Shown: positions 1 to 7,255, counted from the stretch's first letter. The stretch: 17,279 bases of DNA from CAYXGE01 sp964464435 (GCA_964464435.1 CAYXGE010000041.1:1-17279); one strand, 5' to 3'. Notes: a model not told the origin generated them from the letters alone. Program-made: numbers and translations.

Positions 1-175
1 GCGGATTAACAATATCAATCAGCGGTTGTAAGCGTGGGTCTGGCACCTCAACAATCCCTACATTGGGCTCAATGGTGCAGAAAGGGTAGTTTTCTGCGGC
101 AATCCCAGCTTTAGTGATGGCGTTAAATAATGTTGATTTACCAACATTAGGAAGTCCGACGATGCCACATTTCAT
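1..175 (-). CDS. ychF: Ribosome-binding ATPase YchF (5' part, cut by window edge)
   Basis: Only the first 58 codons are in the window. The start is the ATG at 173–175, with an AAAGG sequence about ten bases upstream. The N-terminus carries a P-loop, GLPNVGKST (residues 7–15). The following residues, including ENYPFCTIEPNVG and the VPDPRL stretch, are highly characteristic of YchF/OLA1. Family knowledge: YchF is an Obg-related P-loop protein that prefers ATP, binds the ribosome and is linked to stress responses. The hydrophobic residue that replaces the usual catalytic glutamine lies beyond the window. In many proteobacteria ychF directly follows pth on the same strand. Here the plus-strand gene at 393–3170 separates them, so ychF needs its own promoter, which I could not identify with confidence. 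Confidence 0.95.
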   Translation of the reverse strand, partial: MKCGIVGLPNVGKSTLFNAITKAGIAAENYPFCTIEPNVGIVEVPDPRLQPLIDIVNP

Positions 176-279
176 ATCTTGATAACCTTTGTGAATGTCT
201 TGCTATGTGAGCTGTGATAAGTAAAAGCGTTATTTTAACCTCTAGCCTTGCTTATACCTAGACTTAACACTAAAAATTA

Positions 280-309
280 TTGAATGCATTAGCATAATTG
301 CACTATAAA
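280..309 (+). promoter_or_regulatory. Candidate sigma-70 promoter upstream of the c-di-GMP gene
   Basis: TTGAAT (280–285) and TATAAA (304–309) are separated by 18 bases, a fair match to the sigma-70 consensus. A second possibility, closer to the gene, is TTGCCA (329–334), 17 bases, TAGTAT (352–357). Both are guesses by eye in an AT-rich stretch. The 217-base gap between ychF and the c-di-GMP gene must hold divergent promoters. Nothing else recognisable was seen in it. Confidence 0.35.
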
Positions 310-392
310 AGTATTACTCATAAATGTTTTGCCAAGTTGTGTATATAGGCATAGTATGTCTTTAACTTAAGTATGTTAATGCGCTTTGACGT

Positions 393-3170
393 ATGCGGCT
401 ATTAAAACTAAAGATATTGTCTAGTCGCTATTCTTATGAATGGTTGCCTCTGTTTGCGTTGTTAGTTGGTTTGCTCATGACATATGCGCTGTGGACTAAC
501 GAAAAAAAGAATACCGATAAGGCGCTAGAGTACAGATATGAGTACATTCTCAAAGCAGCTGAGAATACCGTTCTTAAGCAGATAGCCAACTTCCATCAAG
601 CGATGTTAGGTGTTCAAAGCTTTTTCAGAGCATCTAACTATGTCACCTCAAATGAGTTTAACCTGTATGTAAGTAATCTATTACGTGAGCAACGTGAGCT
701 AGGCCTCAAGTCTGTTGGTTTTGCACGATATGTAGATACGCATAAGCCAGAAACATATGCTGATTTAGGCAGTAATGTCATGCACATGCTTATTCACGAT
801 AAGCCCATTACGAAGCATCAGTTTGCTCCGATTGCATATCTAGAACCGAAGCTAGAAGAAGTTTCTCCACTAGCTATAGATGCCTTTGCCGATTTGGCTA
901 CTAGAGAGGCAATGGAGCTATCCACGAAAACCAATGATTTTGTAATGTCTTCAAACTGGAATATGGATATTTTTGGTCAGGTCTGTGACTGTTTAGTCAT
1001 TTATCTACCAGTATTTATCAATAATACAGCTGTAGATACCATGCTACAGAGAGAGCAAAATAGCTATGGTTGGATCTTCTTTAGAATTTCTTTCACAGAG
1101 TTATTAAAAAATTCGCTCAAGCCACTAGAGGATGGTAACGTCCAGTTTTACGTATATGACATCACGCAAGCCAATGCCAAAGAAATATATAAAACAGAAT
1201 TGAATGAGCAATTTATGCGCTCAAAGAAGCCAAAATATAGTAAAGAACACGGGATACGTACCTCTTATCATCATTGGCGATTACTGGTTAATTCTACTAT
1301 TGCGTTTGAAAGAAAAGAAACCTATAAGCACGCCAACCAGATTGGTCTGTTCGGTCTATTTCTGAGTGTGGTATTTTCAGCTGGTATTTATCTTATCTCA
1401 GCACGTTTACGTACTCTGCAATTGATACAAAAGGTAAGCAAAAAGTTATATTTTAGCGAGCAGCGCTGGAAGTTTGCACTAGAAGGTGCGGGCGATGGTG
1501 TATGGGATTGGGATGTTGAAACGGGGGTGGTTGAGCTTTCTAAACAGTGGAAAGCGATGCTGGGCTATGAAGAATCCGAGATTCAAAACAATATTGATGA
1601 ATGGAAATCGAGAGTCCACCCAGAGGATTACGCCAATGTGATAAATGCGGTCAATCTTACGCTTGCTGGAAATAAAGAAACCTATGCTTATGAATATCGT
1701 ATGCGTTGCAAAAATGGCTCGTGGAAGTGGATATTAGACCGTGGCATGGTGGTAGGTAGAGATCAACATGGCAAGGCCTTGCGTATGGTAGGTACGCATG
1801 CAGATATTTCAGGTTTAAAGAAGTCTGAAGAGGCCATATGGCAGCATGCGAATTTTGATTTGCTCACTGGTTTGCCCAACCGACGAATGTTTTACGCACG
1901 TTTAGACCAAGAGATACAAAAGGCTAAACGTTCTGGCTTGAAAGTAGCCCTGATATTCTTAGATTTAGATGGCTTTAAAGAAGTTAACGATACTTTGGGG
2001 CATGATCAAGGTGATTTGCTATTAAAGCTCACAGCTAACCGTTTAAGTGAATGCATGCGTGGCTCTGATGCGGTGGCTAGGTTGGGGGGCGATGAATTTA
2101 TTCTGATTATTGGTGATATAGCAAACGCAGAACTGGGGCGTATAGAAACTGTTGCGCAAAAAGTGATCGATGCTTTGAGTGAGCCTTTCCAACTGAGTCA
2201 GGAAACAGCTTATGTCACGGCAAGTTTGGGGATTGTTATCTACCCAGACGATGCGATGCGAATTGAAGACTTGATGAAAAGTGTAGATCAAGCCATGTAT
2301 GCCTCTAAGCAAAAGGGTGGCGGCTGTTATACCTACTTCACTCCCAGAATGCAGGAAATTGCTTTGTACCGTAAACAGCTATCGAATGATTTAAGGCTCG
2401 CCTTGGCTAGACGCGAGTTATTTTTAGAATACCAGCCTATCGTAGATTTGATGTCGGGTGATATTTACAAGGCAGAAGCTTTGTTACGCTGGAAGCATCC
2501 AACGCGCGGCCTAGTTCCACCAGCAGAATTTATTCCTATAGCAGAAGATACACGCTTGATTCACGATATCGGCAATTGGGTTTTTCAGGAGGCAATGGAG
2601 CAGGCTATGAAGTGGCGACAAAGCTTGCATCCATGCTTTCAGGTGACGGTGAACAAATCACCTATACAATTTCAAATTGAGGGTGTAAGGCAATCTACAT
2701 GGGTGGATGTTATGCAGGCGCATCGTGTACCAGGTGATGCGGTAATCGTAGAAATCACAGAAAGCCTATTATTAGATGCCTCAAGCAAGGTACAAGAACG
2801 TTTGGCGCAGTTTCAGAAGTTGGGAATACAAGTGGCGATTGATGACTTTGGCACAGGCTACTCGTCGCTTTCATATCTTAAAAAGTTCGATATTGATTAT
2901 CTTAAAATTGACAAGAGTTTTGTGGCAAACCTTGCCGAGCAGTCAGATGACTTGGTGTTGTGCGAGGCGATTATTGCTATGGCGCATAGATTGGGTATTA
3001 AAGTGATTGCGGAAGGTATAGAAAATGACCTACAAAGAACACTGCTTACGCGTGCAGGATGTGACTTTGGGCAGGGGTACTATTACGCCGCGAGCGTGTC
3101 AGCAGAGATGTTTGAAAGTTTGATAAAAGGTGGAAAACAACGTATTGATAGCCATACAAAGGTTGGTTGA
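393..3170 (+). CDS. Membrane-anchored CHASE–PAS–GGDEF–EAL cyclic di-GMP turnover protein
   Basis: A 925-residue protein: TM1 (about 18–34), periplasmic sensor region resembling a CHASE domain (about 75–300), TM2 (about 317–337), PAS with PAC tail (about 355–475), GGDEF domain and EAL domain. The diguanylate cyclase signature GGDEF is intact at 565–569. An inhibitory-site RGSD lies at 556–559, exactly five residues upstream. The phosphodiesterase domain keeps EAL (695–697), N754, E787, DDFGTG (817–822), KIDK (838–841), E874 and Q894. Both activities are therefore possible, although one domain may act only in regulation. An unusual NKSP replaces the common N(L/I)S at the metal-binding Asn. The start at 393 gives a basic N-terminus ahead of TM1 but lacks a clear Shine-Dalgarno. 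The likely role is coupling an extracytoplasmic signal to c-di-GMP; the ligand is unknown. It is convergent with pth, with only 4 bases between the stops. Confidence 0.93.
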   Translation: MRLLKLKILSSRYSYEWLPLFALLVGLLMTYALWTNEKKNTDKALEYRYEYILKAAENTVLKQIANFHQAMLGVQSFFRASNYVTSNEFNLYVSNLLREQRELGLKSVGFARYVDTHKPETYADLGSNVMHMLIHDKPITKHQFAPIAYLEPKLEEVSPLAIDAFADLATREAMELSTKTNDFVMSSNWNMDIFGQVCDCLVIYLPVFINNTAVDTMLQREQNSYGWIFFRISFTELLKNSLKPLEDGNVQFYVYDITQANAKEIYKTELNEQFMRSKKPKYSKEHGIRTSYHHWRLLVNSTIAFERKETYKHANQIGLFGLFLSVVFSAGIYLISARLRTLQLIQKVSKKLYFSEQRWKFALEGAGDGVWDWDVETGVVELSKQWKAMLGYEESEIQNNIDEWKSRVHPEDYANVINAVNLTLAGNKETYAYEYRMRCKNGSWKWILDRGMVVGRDQHGKALRMVGTHADISGLKKSEEAIWQHANFDLLTGLPNRRMFYARLDQEIQKAKRSGLKVALIFLDLDGFKEVNDTLGHDQGDLLLKLTANRLSECMRGSDAVARLGGDEFILIIGDIANAELGRIETVAQKVIDALSEPFQLSQETAYVTASLGIVIYPDDAMRIEDLMKSVDQAMYASKQKGGGCYTYFTPRMQEIALYRKQLSNDLRLALARRELFLEYQPIVDLMSGDIYKAEALLRWKHPTRGLVPPAEFIPIAEDTRLIHDIGNWVFQEAMEQAMKWRQSLHPCFQVTVNKSPIQFQIEGVRQSTWVDVMQAHRVPGDAVIVEITESLLLDASSKVQERLAQFQKLGIQVAIDDFGTGYSSLSYLKKFDIDYLKIDKSFVANLAEQSDDLVLCEAIIAMAHRLGIKVIAEGIENDLQRTLLTRAGCDFGQGYYYAASVSAEMFESLIKGGKQRIDSHTKVG

Positions 3171-3174
3171 TATA

Positions 3175-3735
3175 TCAAACCTTAGTATGTAACTTCAGCA
3201 TTGCTTTTTCAAAGTCACCACTGATTAACTCTGTTAGTACTGTAACACTCTGGTTAATCGTCTCTGCTATCAGTTGGAATTCAGTCTTGCTGGGGGCATT
3301 AAGCACGTAATTGACTACTTCACTTTTTTCACCAGGATGACCAATGCCAATGCGCAAGCGCCAGTATTCTGGCGTGCCTAGGGCGGCATTAATATCTTTT
3401 AAGCCATTATGACCACCATGCCCACCGCCTTTTTTTAGCTTGGCTGTACCTGGTGGTAGGTCTAATTCGTCGTGTACGACTAATACTGCATCTGCTGGGA
3501 TTTTGTAAAAGTTGCATATCGCGGCCACTGCTTTGCCGCTGGCGTTCATAAAGGTGTTGGGTTTAAGTAGCCATTGGCCACCGTTAAGTTTTGCTACATG
3601 CCCGTAAAATTTGCTCTCTAGCAACATAGGATTGGGGGCAATAGCATCTATATACCAAAAACCTGCGTTATGGCGGGTTTGGGTATATTTGTCGCCCGGA
3701 TTACCAAGGCCTACAATAAGCTGTATTGCTTGCAT
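3175..3735 (-). CDS. pth: Peptidyl-tRNA hydrolase
   Basis: A 186-residue single-domain enzyme, close to the usual 190 or so. It cleaves peptidyl-tRNA released from stalled ribosomes, recycling tRNA in the cytoplasm. N-terminal IVGLGNPG is followed by TRHNAGF with catalytic His22. Asn12, Asn64 (FMNASGKAV), Asp89 (HDELDLPPG) and Asn110 (GGHNGLKD) match the E. coli active-site residues. It lies downstream of rplY across a strong terminator. The best ribosome-binding candidate, AAGGG at 3749–3753, is 13 bases from the ATG, which is long, and it directly touches the terminator T-tract. Expression probably depends on read-through or an unrecognised promoter. Confidence 0.97.
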   Translation of the reverse strand: MQAIQLIVGLGNPGDKYTQTRHNAGFWYIDAIAPNPMLLESKFYGHVAKLNGGQWLLKPNTFMNASGKAVAAICNFYKIPADAVLVVHDELDLPPGTAKLKKGGGHGGHNGLKDINAALGTPEYWRLRIGIGHPGEKSEVVNYVLNAPSKTEFQLIAETINQSVTVLTELISGDFEKAMLKLHTKV

Positions 3736-3753
3736 TGATTAAATGAAACCCTT

Positions 3754-3792
3754 AAAAAAATTACGCGCGTATAGGTTACCCTGTACGCGCGT
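3754..3792 (-). terminator. Intrinsic terminator after rplY, immediately upstream of pth
   Basis: On the minus strand a perfect 9-bp stem ACGCGCGTA/TACGCGCGT (arms 3784–3792 and 3763–3771) is extended, across one mismatch, by AGG/CCT around a GTAA tetraloop of GNRA type. It is followed by AA and seven Ts (3754–3760). The T-tract ends exactly where the AAGGG upstream of pth begins. Confidence 0.9.
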
Positions 3793-3814
3793 TGTATTTT
3801 AAAGCTGAAACAGA

Positions 3815-4426
3815 TTATTCTGCTGTTGCGGCAGCTTCTGCATCATCACTTACACCACCACGGGTTTTTGCAATGCTAGCAACTGCTGCATCATTACCGT
3901 GTGAAAGTTCAGTAAACTCAACGCCGTTAGGCAATTTAATTTCCGATAAGTGAATAGAATGCCCCATTTCAAGTTTAGCTACGTCAACTTCAATAAACTC
4001 TGGCAAATCTTTAGGCAAGCAAGCAATGTCAGCCTCGGTTAAGATGTGCGCAACTATGCCACCACCGGTTTTAACGCCTGGGGCAATGTCTTGGTTAACG
4101 AAGTGGAAAGGCACTTTAACGTGAATTTTTTCTGTAGCACTTACACGTTGAAAATCAATGTGTTGAATGGTGTTACGAACTGGGTGCATTTGGTAGTCAC
4201 GTAAAAGCACAGATTCTGTTTTGCCATCTAATTTAAGTGACAAAATAGACGCATGAAATGCCTCATGACGGAACTGTAAAAACAGTTCTTTTTGGTCAAA
4301 CTCAATGCTGATAGGGTCTTTACTTGCACCGTAAAGAATACCAGGCACTTTACCTGCGCGACGAAGGCGGCGGCTCGCACCCGTACCTTTGACATCGCGT
4401 TTTACTGCGTTAATTTCAATTTGCAT
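3815..4426 (-). CDS. rplY: 50S ribosomal protein bL25, long (Ctc/TL5) form
   Basis: A 203-residue protein with the N-terminal 5S rRNA-binding L25 domain (about residues 1–93; RLRRAGKVPGILYG motif, then LLRDYQMHPVRNTIQHIDF). A C-terminal beta domain (about 95–185) and an Ala/Glu-rich tail follow. Family knowledge: it binds 5S rRNA in the central protuberance, and the long form resembles the stress-related Ctc. E. coli has only the short form, while most other bacteria carry this two-domain form. The start is fixed by a strong AGGAG (4434–4438) seven bases before the ATG. A terminator hairpin lies immediately upstream of that Shine-Dalgarno, so translation signal and terminator are fused. Confidence 0.97.
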   Translation of the reverse strand: MQIEINAVKRDVKGTGASRRLRRAGKVPGILYGASKDPISIEFDQKELFLQFRHEAFHASILSLKLDGKTESVLLRDYQMHPVRNTIQHIDFQRVSATEKIHVKVPFHFVNQDIAPGVKTGGGIVAHILTEADIACLPKDLPEFIEVDVAKLEMGHSIHLSEIKLPNGVEFTELSHGNDAAVASIAKTRGGVSDDAEAAATAE

Positions 4427-4433
4427 GTTACTA

Positions 4434-4438
4434 CTCCT
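4434..4438 (-). promoter_or_regulatory. Shine-Dalgarno of rplY touching a terminator T-tract
   Basis: The minus strand reads AGGAG seven bases ahead of the rplY ATG. The base just upstream is the last T of a six-T terminator tract (4439–4444). The two signals therefore share one junction, with no room for a promoter between them. Confidence 0.85.
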
Positions 4439-4469
4439 AAAAAATCTGTTATCCGCGACCAGATAACAG
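4439..4469 (-). terminator. Intrinsic terminator between prs and rplY
   Basis: The minus strand has a perfect 8-bp stem CTGTTATC/GATAACAG (arms 4462–4469 and 4446–4453) with an 8-base loop, followed by A and six Ts (4439–4444). It can end prs transcripts. It may also act as an attenuator in the rplY leader, because it stops one base before the rplY Shine-Dalgarno. Confidence 0.85.
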
Positions 4470-4475
4470 GTTGAT

Positions 4476-4500
4476 GACTACCTTGCGTTGCTTGGCAGTC
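4476..4500 (-). other. Second hairpin in the prs–rplY gap
   Basis: The minus strand can pair GACTGCC (4494–4500) with GGTAGTC (4476–4482), seven pairs including one G·U, around an 11-base loop. It lies just 5' of the terminator hairpin, giving two tandem hairpins in the 97-base gap. It may be part of the prs 3' end or of an rplY leader structure. No function is shown. Confidence 0.5.
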
Positions 4501-4523
4501 GAAACTTATTTAAGCCCTTATGA

Positions 4524-5474
4524 TTAATCAATAAATAAGGTGCTGACTGAATCTTCGTTACTAATTCTTCTAATACTTTCACCCAATACTTCTGCTATGC
4601 TCAATTGTCTTATTTTTGGGCATGCAGCGGCGGTAGCTTGTAGCGGTATGGTATTGGTGACTACTAACTCATCAAGCTCAGAGTTCATCACGCGCTCGGC
4701 CGCATTGCCAGATAACACGGGGTGTGTACAGTAGGCTACAACTTTTGCGGCACCACTTTTTTTCATGGCGGCAGCGGCTTCACATAGTGTGTTTGCGGTA
4801 TCTACCATGTCATCCATAATGACGCAGGTACGTCCTGCCACATCACCAATAATGTTCATGACTTTTGCTACATTAGGTTTTGGGCGGCGTTTATCAATAA
4901 TCGCTAAATCTGAGCCTAATTGTTTGGCTAAAGCACGGGCACGCACCACGCCACCCACGTCGGGCGATACCACCACTAAATCATCATACTTTTGCGCTCT
5001 TACGTCATTTAATAACACGGTAGAGGCATAAATGTTATCCACTGGGATTTCAAAAAAACCTTGAATTTGGTCTGAGTGTAAATCCATGGTGAGTAAACGA
5101 TTAACGCCTACACTGGTGAGCATATTAGCAACTACTTTTGCTGTAATGGCCACACGCGCAGAACGTGGTCGACGATCTTGTCTTGCATAGCCAAAGTAGG
5201 GGATAGCAGCAGTAATACGGCCTGCAGATGAGCGTCTTAACGCATCGACCATCACTAATACTTCCATCAGGTTGTCATTGGTAGGGTGGCAAGTCGATTG
5301 CAATACAAAAACGTCTTTACCACGCACATTTTCGAGTAACTCAACCAGAATTTCACCGTCGCTAAAACGGCCAACATCAGCATTGCCAAGGTCAATGCCG
5401 AGATAAGCCGCAACCTCAGCTGCAAGCTTAGGGTTGGCGTTACCAGTAAAAACCATGATGTTGCCTTTGGCCAT
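4524..5474 (-). CDS. prs: Ribose-phosphate pyrophosphokinase (PRPP synthetase)
   Basis: A 316-residue class I PRPP synthetase, the normal length. It transfers the pyrophosphoryl group of ATP to ribose 5-phosphate, giving PRPP for nucleotide, His, Trp and NAD synthesis. Two tandem phosphoribosyltransferase-like domains are visible. Motifs: flexible-loop ARQDRR (97–102), the cation-binding signature DLHSDQIQGFFEIPVD (131–146, with His133), the catalytic loop DKRRPKPN (194–201) and the PRPP loop DDMVDTANT (221–229). The start at MAKGNIMVF was chosen because it precedes the conserved FTGNANPKLA. A Met at position 7 is an alternative, and no strong Shine-Dalgarno decides between them. It follows tRNA-Gln but is separated from it by a terminator. 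No convincing promoter was seen in the 44 bases between the end of that T-tract and the start codon. Confidence 0.97.
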   Translation of the reverse strand: MAKGNIMVFTGNANPKLAAEVAAYLGIDLGNADVGRFSDGEILVELLENVRGKDVFVLQSTCHPTNDNLMEVLVMVDALRRSSAGRITAAIPYFGYARQDRRPRSARVAITAKVVANMLTSVGVNRLLTMDLHSDQIQGFFEIPVDNIYASTVLLNDVRAQKYDDLVVVSPDVGGVVRARALAKQLGSDLAIIDKRRPKPNVAKVMNIIGDVAGRTCVIMDDMVDTANTLCEAAAAMKKSGAAKVVAYCTHPVLSGNAAERVMNSELDELVVTNTIPLQATAAACPKIRQLSIAEVLGESIRRISNEDSVSTLFID

Positions 5475-5518
5475 GGTGCAGTCTCAGTAAATATTAGTAA
5501 ATTAAATCGTTTAAAAGT

Positions 5519-5542
5519 AAAAAGCGTGTAAAACTACACGCT
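5519..5542 (-). terminator. Intrinsic terminator after tRNA-Gln
   Basis: The minus strand has a perfect 8-bp stem AGCGTGTA/TACACGCT (arms 5535–5542 and 5523–5530) with a four-base loop GTTT, running into Ts (5519–5522), with a further four Ts after AC. It lies 14 bases downstream of the tRNA 3' end and would stop the lolB–ispE–tRNA transcript before prs. Confidence 0.88.
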
Positions 5543-5556
5543 CTTTATCAAAAATC

Positions 5557-5633
5557 TGGCTGGGGAGGAAGGATTCGAACCTTCGCATGCCGGAATCAAA
5601 ATCCGGTGCCTTAACCAGCTTGGCGACTCCCCA
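5557..5633 (-). tRNA. tRNA-Gln (anticodon TTG)
   Basis: A 77-base cloverleaf on the minus strand: acceptor TGGGGAG/CTCCCCA with the U1–A72 pair typical of glutamine tRNA, D stem GCC/GGC, anticodon stem CCGGA/TCCGG with loop TTTTGAT giving anticodon TTG, T stem GAAGG/CCTTC with TTCGAAT loop, discriminator G and an encoded CCA. It starts only five bases after the ispE stop codon, so it is probably cut out of the lolB–ispE mRNA by tRNA-processing nucleases. A tRNA-Gln at this place between ispE and prs is common in betaproteobacteria. Confidence 0.98.
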
Positions 5634-5638
5634 ATATC

Positions 5639-6547
5639 TTACTTTTCTGTCATGTGTGACAAAGATGTGTCATTTGCATAATTATACAACGGATGTTGTG
5701 TAATACCTGAGGTAACAATACCAAAATATTCTTTTGGCTTTTGACTCAACACATGATTAGCAAGTTCCTTGCTGTTAAATTCAGCAAACACCGAAGCGCC
5801 AGAACCACTCATTTTTGCTGCTGCAAATTGACCCAGCCACAACAGCGCATCTTTAATCTCAGGATACAACTGCGTAGCTATTGGCGCTAAATCATTATGA
5901 AATTCATTACCACTAAACAACTCACCAGAATCAACACATCTGGAAAAGGCCGCTATTGTCGTGGGAATCGTGTTTCTTGTCAATTCTTTATGCGAAAAAA
6001 TCTTTGCAGTTTCTGCATTGACAGGCGGTGTTAAAATAAGGTAGTGACTTGATTTTATTTCAATTTCTTGCAATTTTTCACCTACACCTTCTGCCCAAGC
6101 ATTTTTTCCGAAAATAAATACAGGGACATCTGCACCTAAGCGTAAGCCTATTTCTTGTAATGTTTGACGGCTTAAATGCAGATGCCAAAGGCAGTTAAGC
6201 GCTAACAACACAGTGGCGGCATTCGAGCTACCACCGCCTAAACCACCACCCATGGGAATGTGTTTTTCTACTTGTATATCAACACCCAGTGGTGATTGGC
6301 TATATTCTTTTAAAAGTGTTGCGGCACGAACGCATAAATCTTGAGCCTCCGGCACATTTGCAATATCGTTACAGCGTTTAATTAGGCCGTCTGGTCGTAC
6401 GCGCAGGTAAATGGTATCGCCAAAATCTAAAAGTTGGAAAGCAGTTTGTAATTGATGGTAACCATCGGCACGTTTTCCAACCACATGCAAAAATAAATTA
6501 AGTTTTGCTGGGGCAAAAAAAGCCTGAAAGTCGGAATGATCTTGCAT
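5639..6547 (-). CDS. ispE: 4-(cytidine 5'-diphospho)-2-C-methyl-D-erythritol kinase
   Basis: A 302-residue GHMP kinase of the MEP isoprenoid pathway. It phosphorylates the 2-hydroxyl of CDP-ME using ATP in the cytoplasm. Visible motifs: N-terminal APAKLNLFLHV with catalytic Lys15, the glycine-rich phosphate loop PMGGGLGGGSSNAA (99–112), GADVPVF with catalytic Asp140, and the C-terminal KMSGSGASVF. Length is slightly over the usual 280–290. It follows lolB after a 12-base gap and precedes the tRNA by five bases, which implies one transcript. A polyprenyl product of this pathway feeds the ubiquinone tail made with the ubi genes at the other end of the window. The link is biochemical only; the operons are separate. 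Confidence 0.97.
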   Translation of the reverse strand: MQDHSDFQAFFAPAKLNLFLHVVGKRADGYHQLQTAFQLLDFGDTIYLRVRPDGLIKRCNDIANVPEAQDLCVRAATLLKEYSQSPLGVDIQVEKHIPMGGGLGGGSSNAATVLLALNCLWHLHLSRQTLQEIGLRLGADVPVFIFGKNAWAEGVGEKLQEIEIKSSHYLILTPPVNAETAKIFSHKELTRNTIPTTIAAFSRCVDSGELFSGNEFHNDLAPIATQLYPEIKDALLWLGQFAAAKMSGSGASVFAEFNSKELANHVLSQKPKEYFGIVTSGITQHPLYNYANDTSLSHMTEK

Positions 6548-6559
6548 ATTAAAGGTTAT

Positions 6560-7243
6560 TTATTGAGGGGATTGAGTGTCTTGGTTTTGCATTGCACTTG
6601 CTTGCGACCAATGTTCAACCACCATTTTTAAAGTGAGTTTGGGGTGTGTTAAAAAAATCTTTTTGGGTAGGGCGTAATTGCCAACTTGCACATATTCAGG
6701 ATATTCAATTTTCCAGCCATTTTGCAACATCGAAGTAATTCTACCTTGCATATCCCACTCAATTTTTTCAGCTAGTTTTTTTGTGGGACGTCCTAAGGCC
6801 CAGTCTTCTAGCCCTTGCATGGGCAGTTTCCAGCCAAGAGTATCTTGAGTGAGGGTTTCAGCGTCTTTGGCAGCGAAAACTTTGCCTTCTTGCGTGGTTA
6901 AGCGCACTTCATCTGCGTTTGATTCTATATTGGCAACTTCAGAACCAATCGGTGATAAAATTTTGATGGCATTTTGTGCAGGTTGATGCGTCCATTGTGT
7001 ACCTACCGAATAGCCTTTACCCTCTGCTTGTATCCCCATACGACCTTTTAACGAAAACTGTTCAATGTCCGCAATTAATGCCATATGTTGTTCATGCATT
7101 TGTGCAGGTGTATATGTGTGTGTGGCTTGTTGAGTGGGTGTGTTAGTATTAAAGAAAGGTAGTTTTTCTTGCAAGCTGGCACATGCGCTGAGAGATAAGC
7201 CATACAAGATAATTAAAGCTTTGCCTGAGGTGCTTTGTCGCAT
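6560..7243 (-). CDS. lolB: Outer-membrane lipoprotein insertion protein LolB
   Basis: A 227-residue lipoprotein with a short signal peptide and lipobox LSAC, acylated Cys21. A Thr/Gln/His-rich linker of about 35 residues follows, then the LolB fold starting near FSLKGRMGIQ and ending near TLKMVVEHW. Family knowledge: LolB accepts lipoproteins from the periplasmic carrier LolA and inserts them into the inner leaflet of the outer membrane. The motifs GYSVGTQW, LSPIG and LEDWALGRP fit betaproteobacterial LolB. It is slightly longer than the E. coli protein because of the linker. It lies 12 bases after the TPR gene and 12 bases before ispE, without a strong Shine-Dalgarno, so translation may be coupled to the TPR gene. 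Confidence 0.94.
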   Translation of the reverse strand: MRQSTSGKALIILYGLSLSACASLQEKLPFFNTNTPTQQATHTYTPAQMHEQHMALIADIEQFSLKGRMGIQAEGKGYSVGTQWTHQPAQNAIKILSPIGSEVANIESNADEVRLTTQEGKVFAAKDAETLTQDTLGWKLPMQGLEDWALGRPTKKLAEKIEWDMQGRITSMLQNGWKIEYPEYVQVGNYALPKKIFLTHPKLTLKMVVEHWSQASAMQNQDTQSPQ

Positions 7244-7255
7244 GTTTATTGAATC

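Noticed and set aside
373..405. Short ORF MLMRFDVCGY overlapping the start of the c-di-GMP gene, as a leader peptide.
   Set aside because: It has no ribosome-binding site, and it ends inside the main gene by chance spacing in an AT-rich leader.
3159..3183. Palindrome TTGATATATCAA (3167–3178) spanning both stop codons of the c-di-GMP gene and pth, with AAGGTT/AACCTT flanks, as a bidirectional terminator.
   Set aside because: The stem is short and AT-rich, the flanking arms need a 13-base loop, and there is no T-tract on either strand. It is probably a by-product of two adjacent TGA stops in opposite orientation.
4765..5031. Open frame of 88 codons antisense to prs.
   Set aside because: The opposite strand encodes a fully conserved PRPP synthetase, and the antisense translation resembles no protein family. 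It is a shadow frame. The same reasoning applies to the other frames within known genes.
5475..5556. Dedicated promoter for prs between tRNA-Gln and the prs start.
   Set aside because: Only TTTACA with a 20-base spacer to TTTAAT could be found, which is too long for a normal sigma-70 promoter. Left open.
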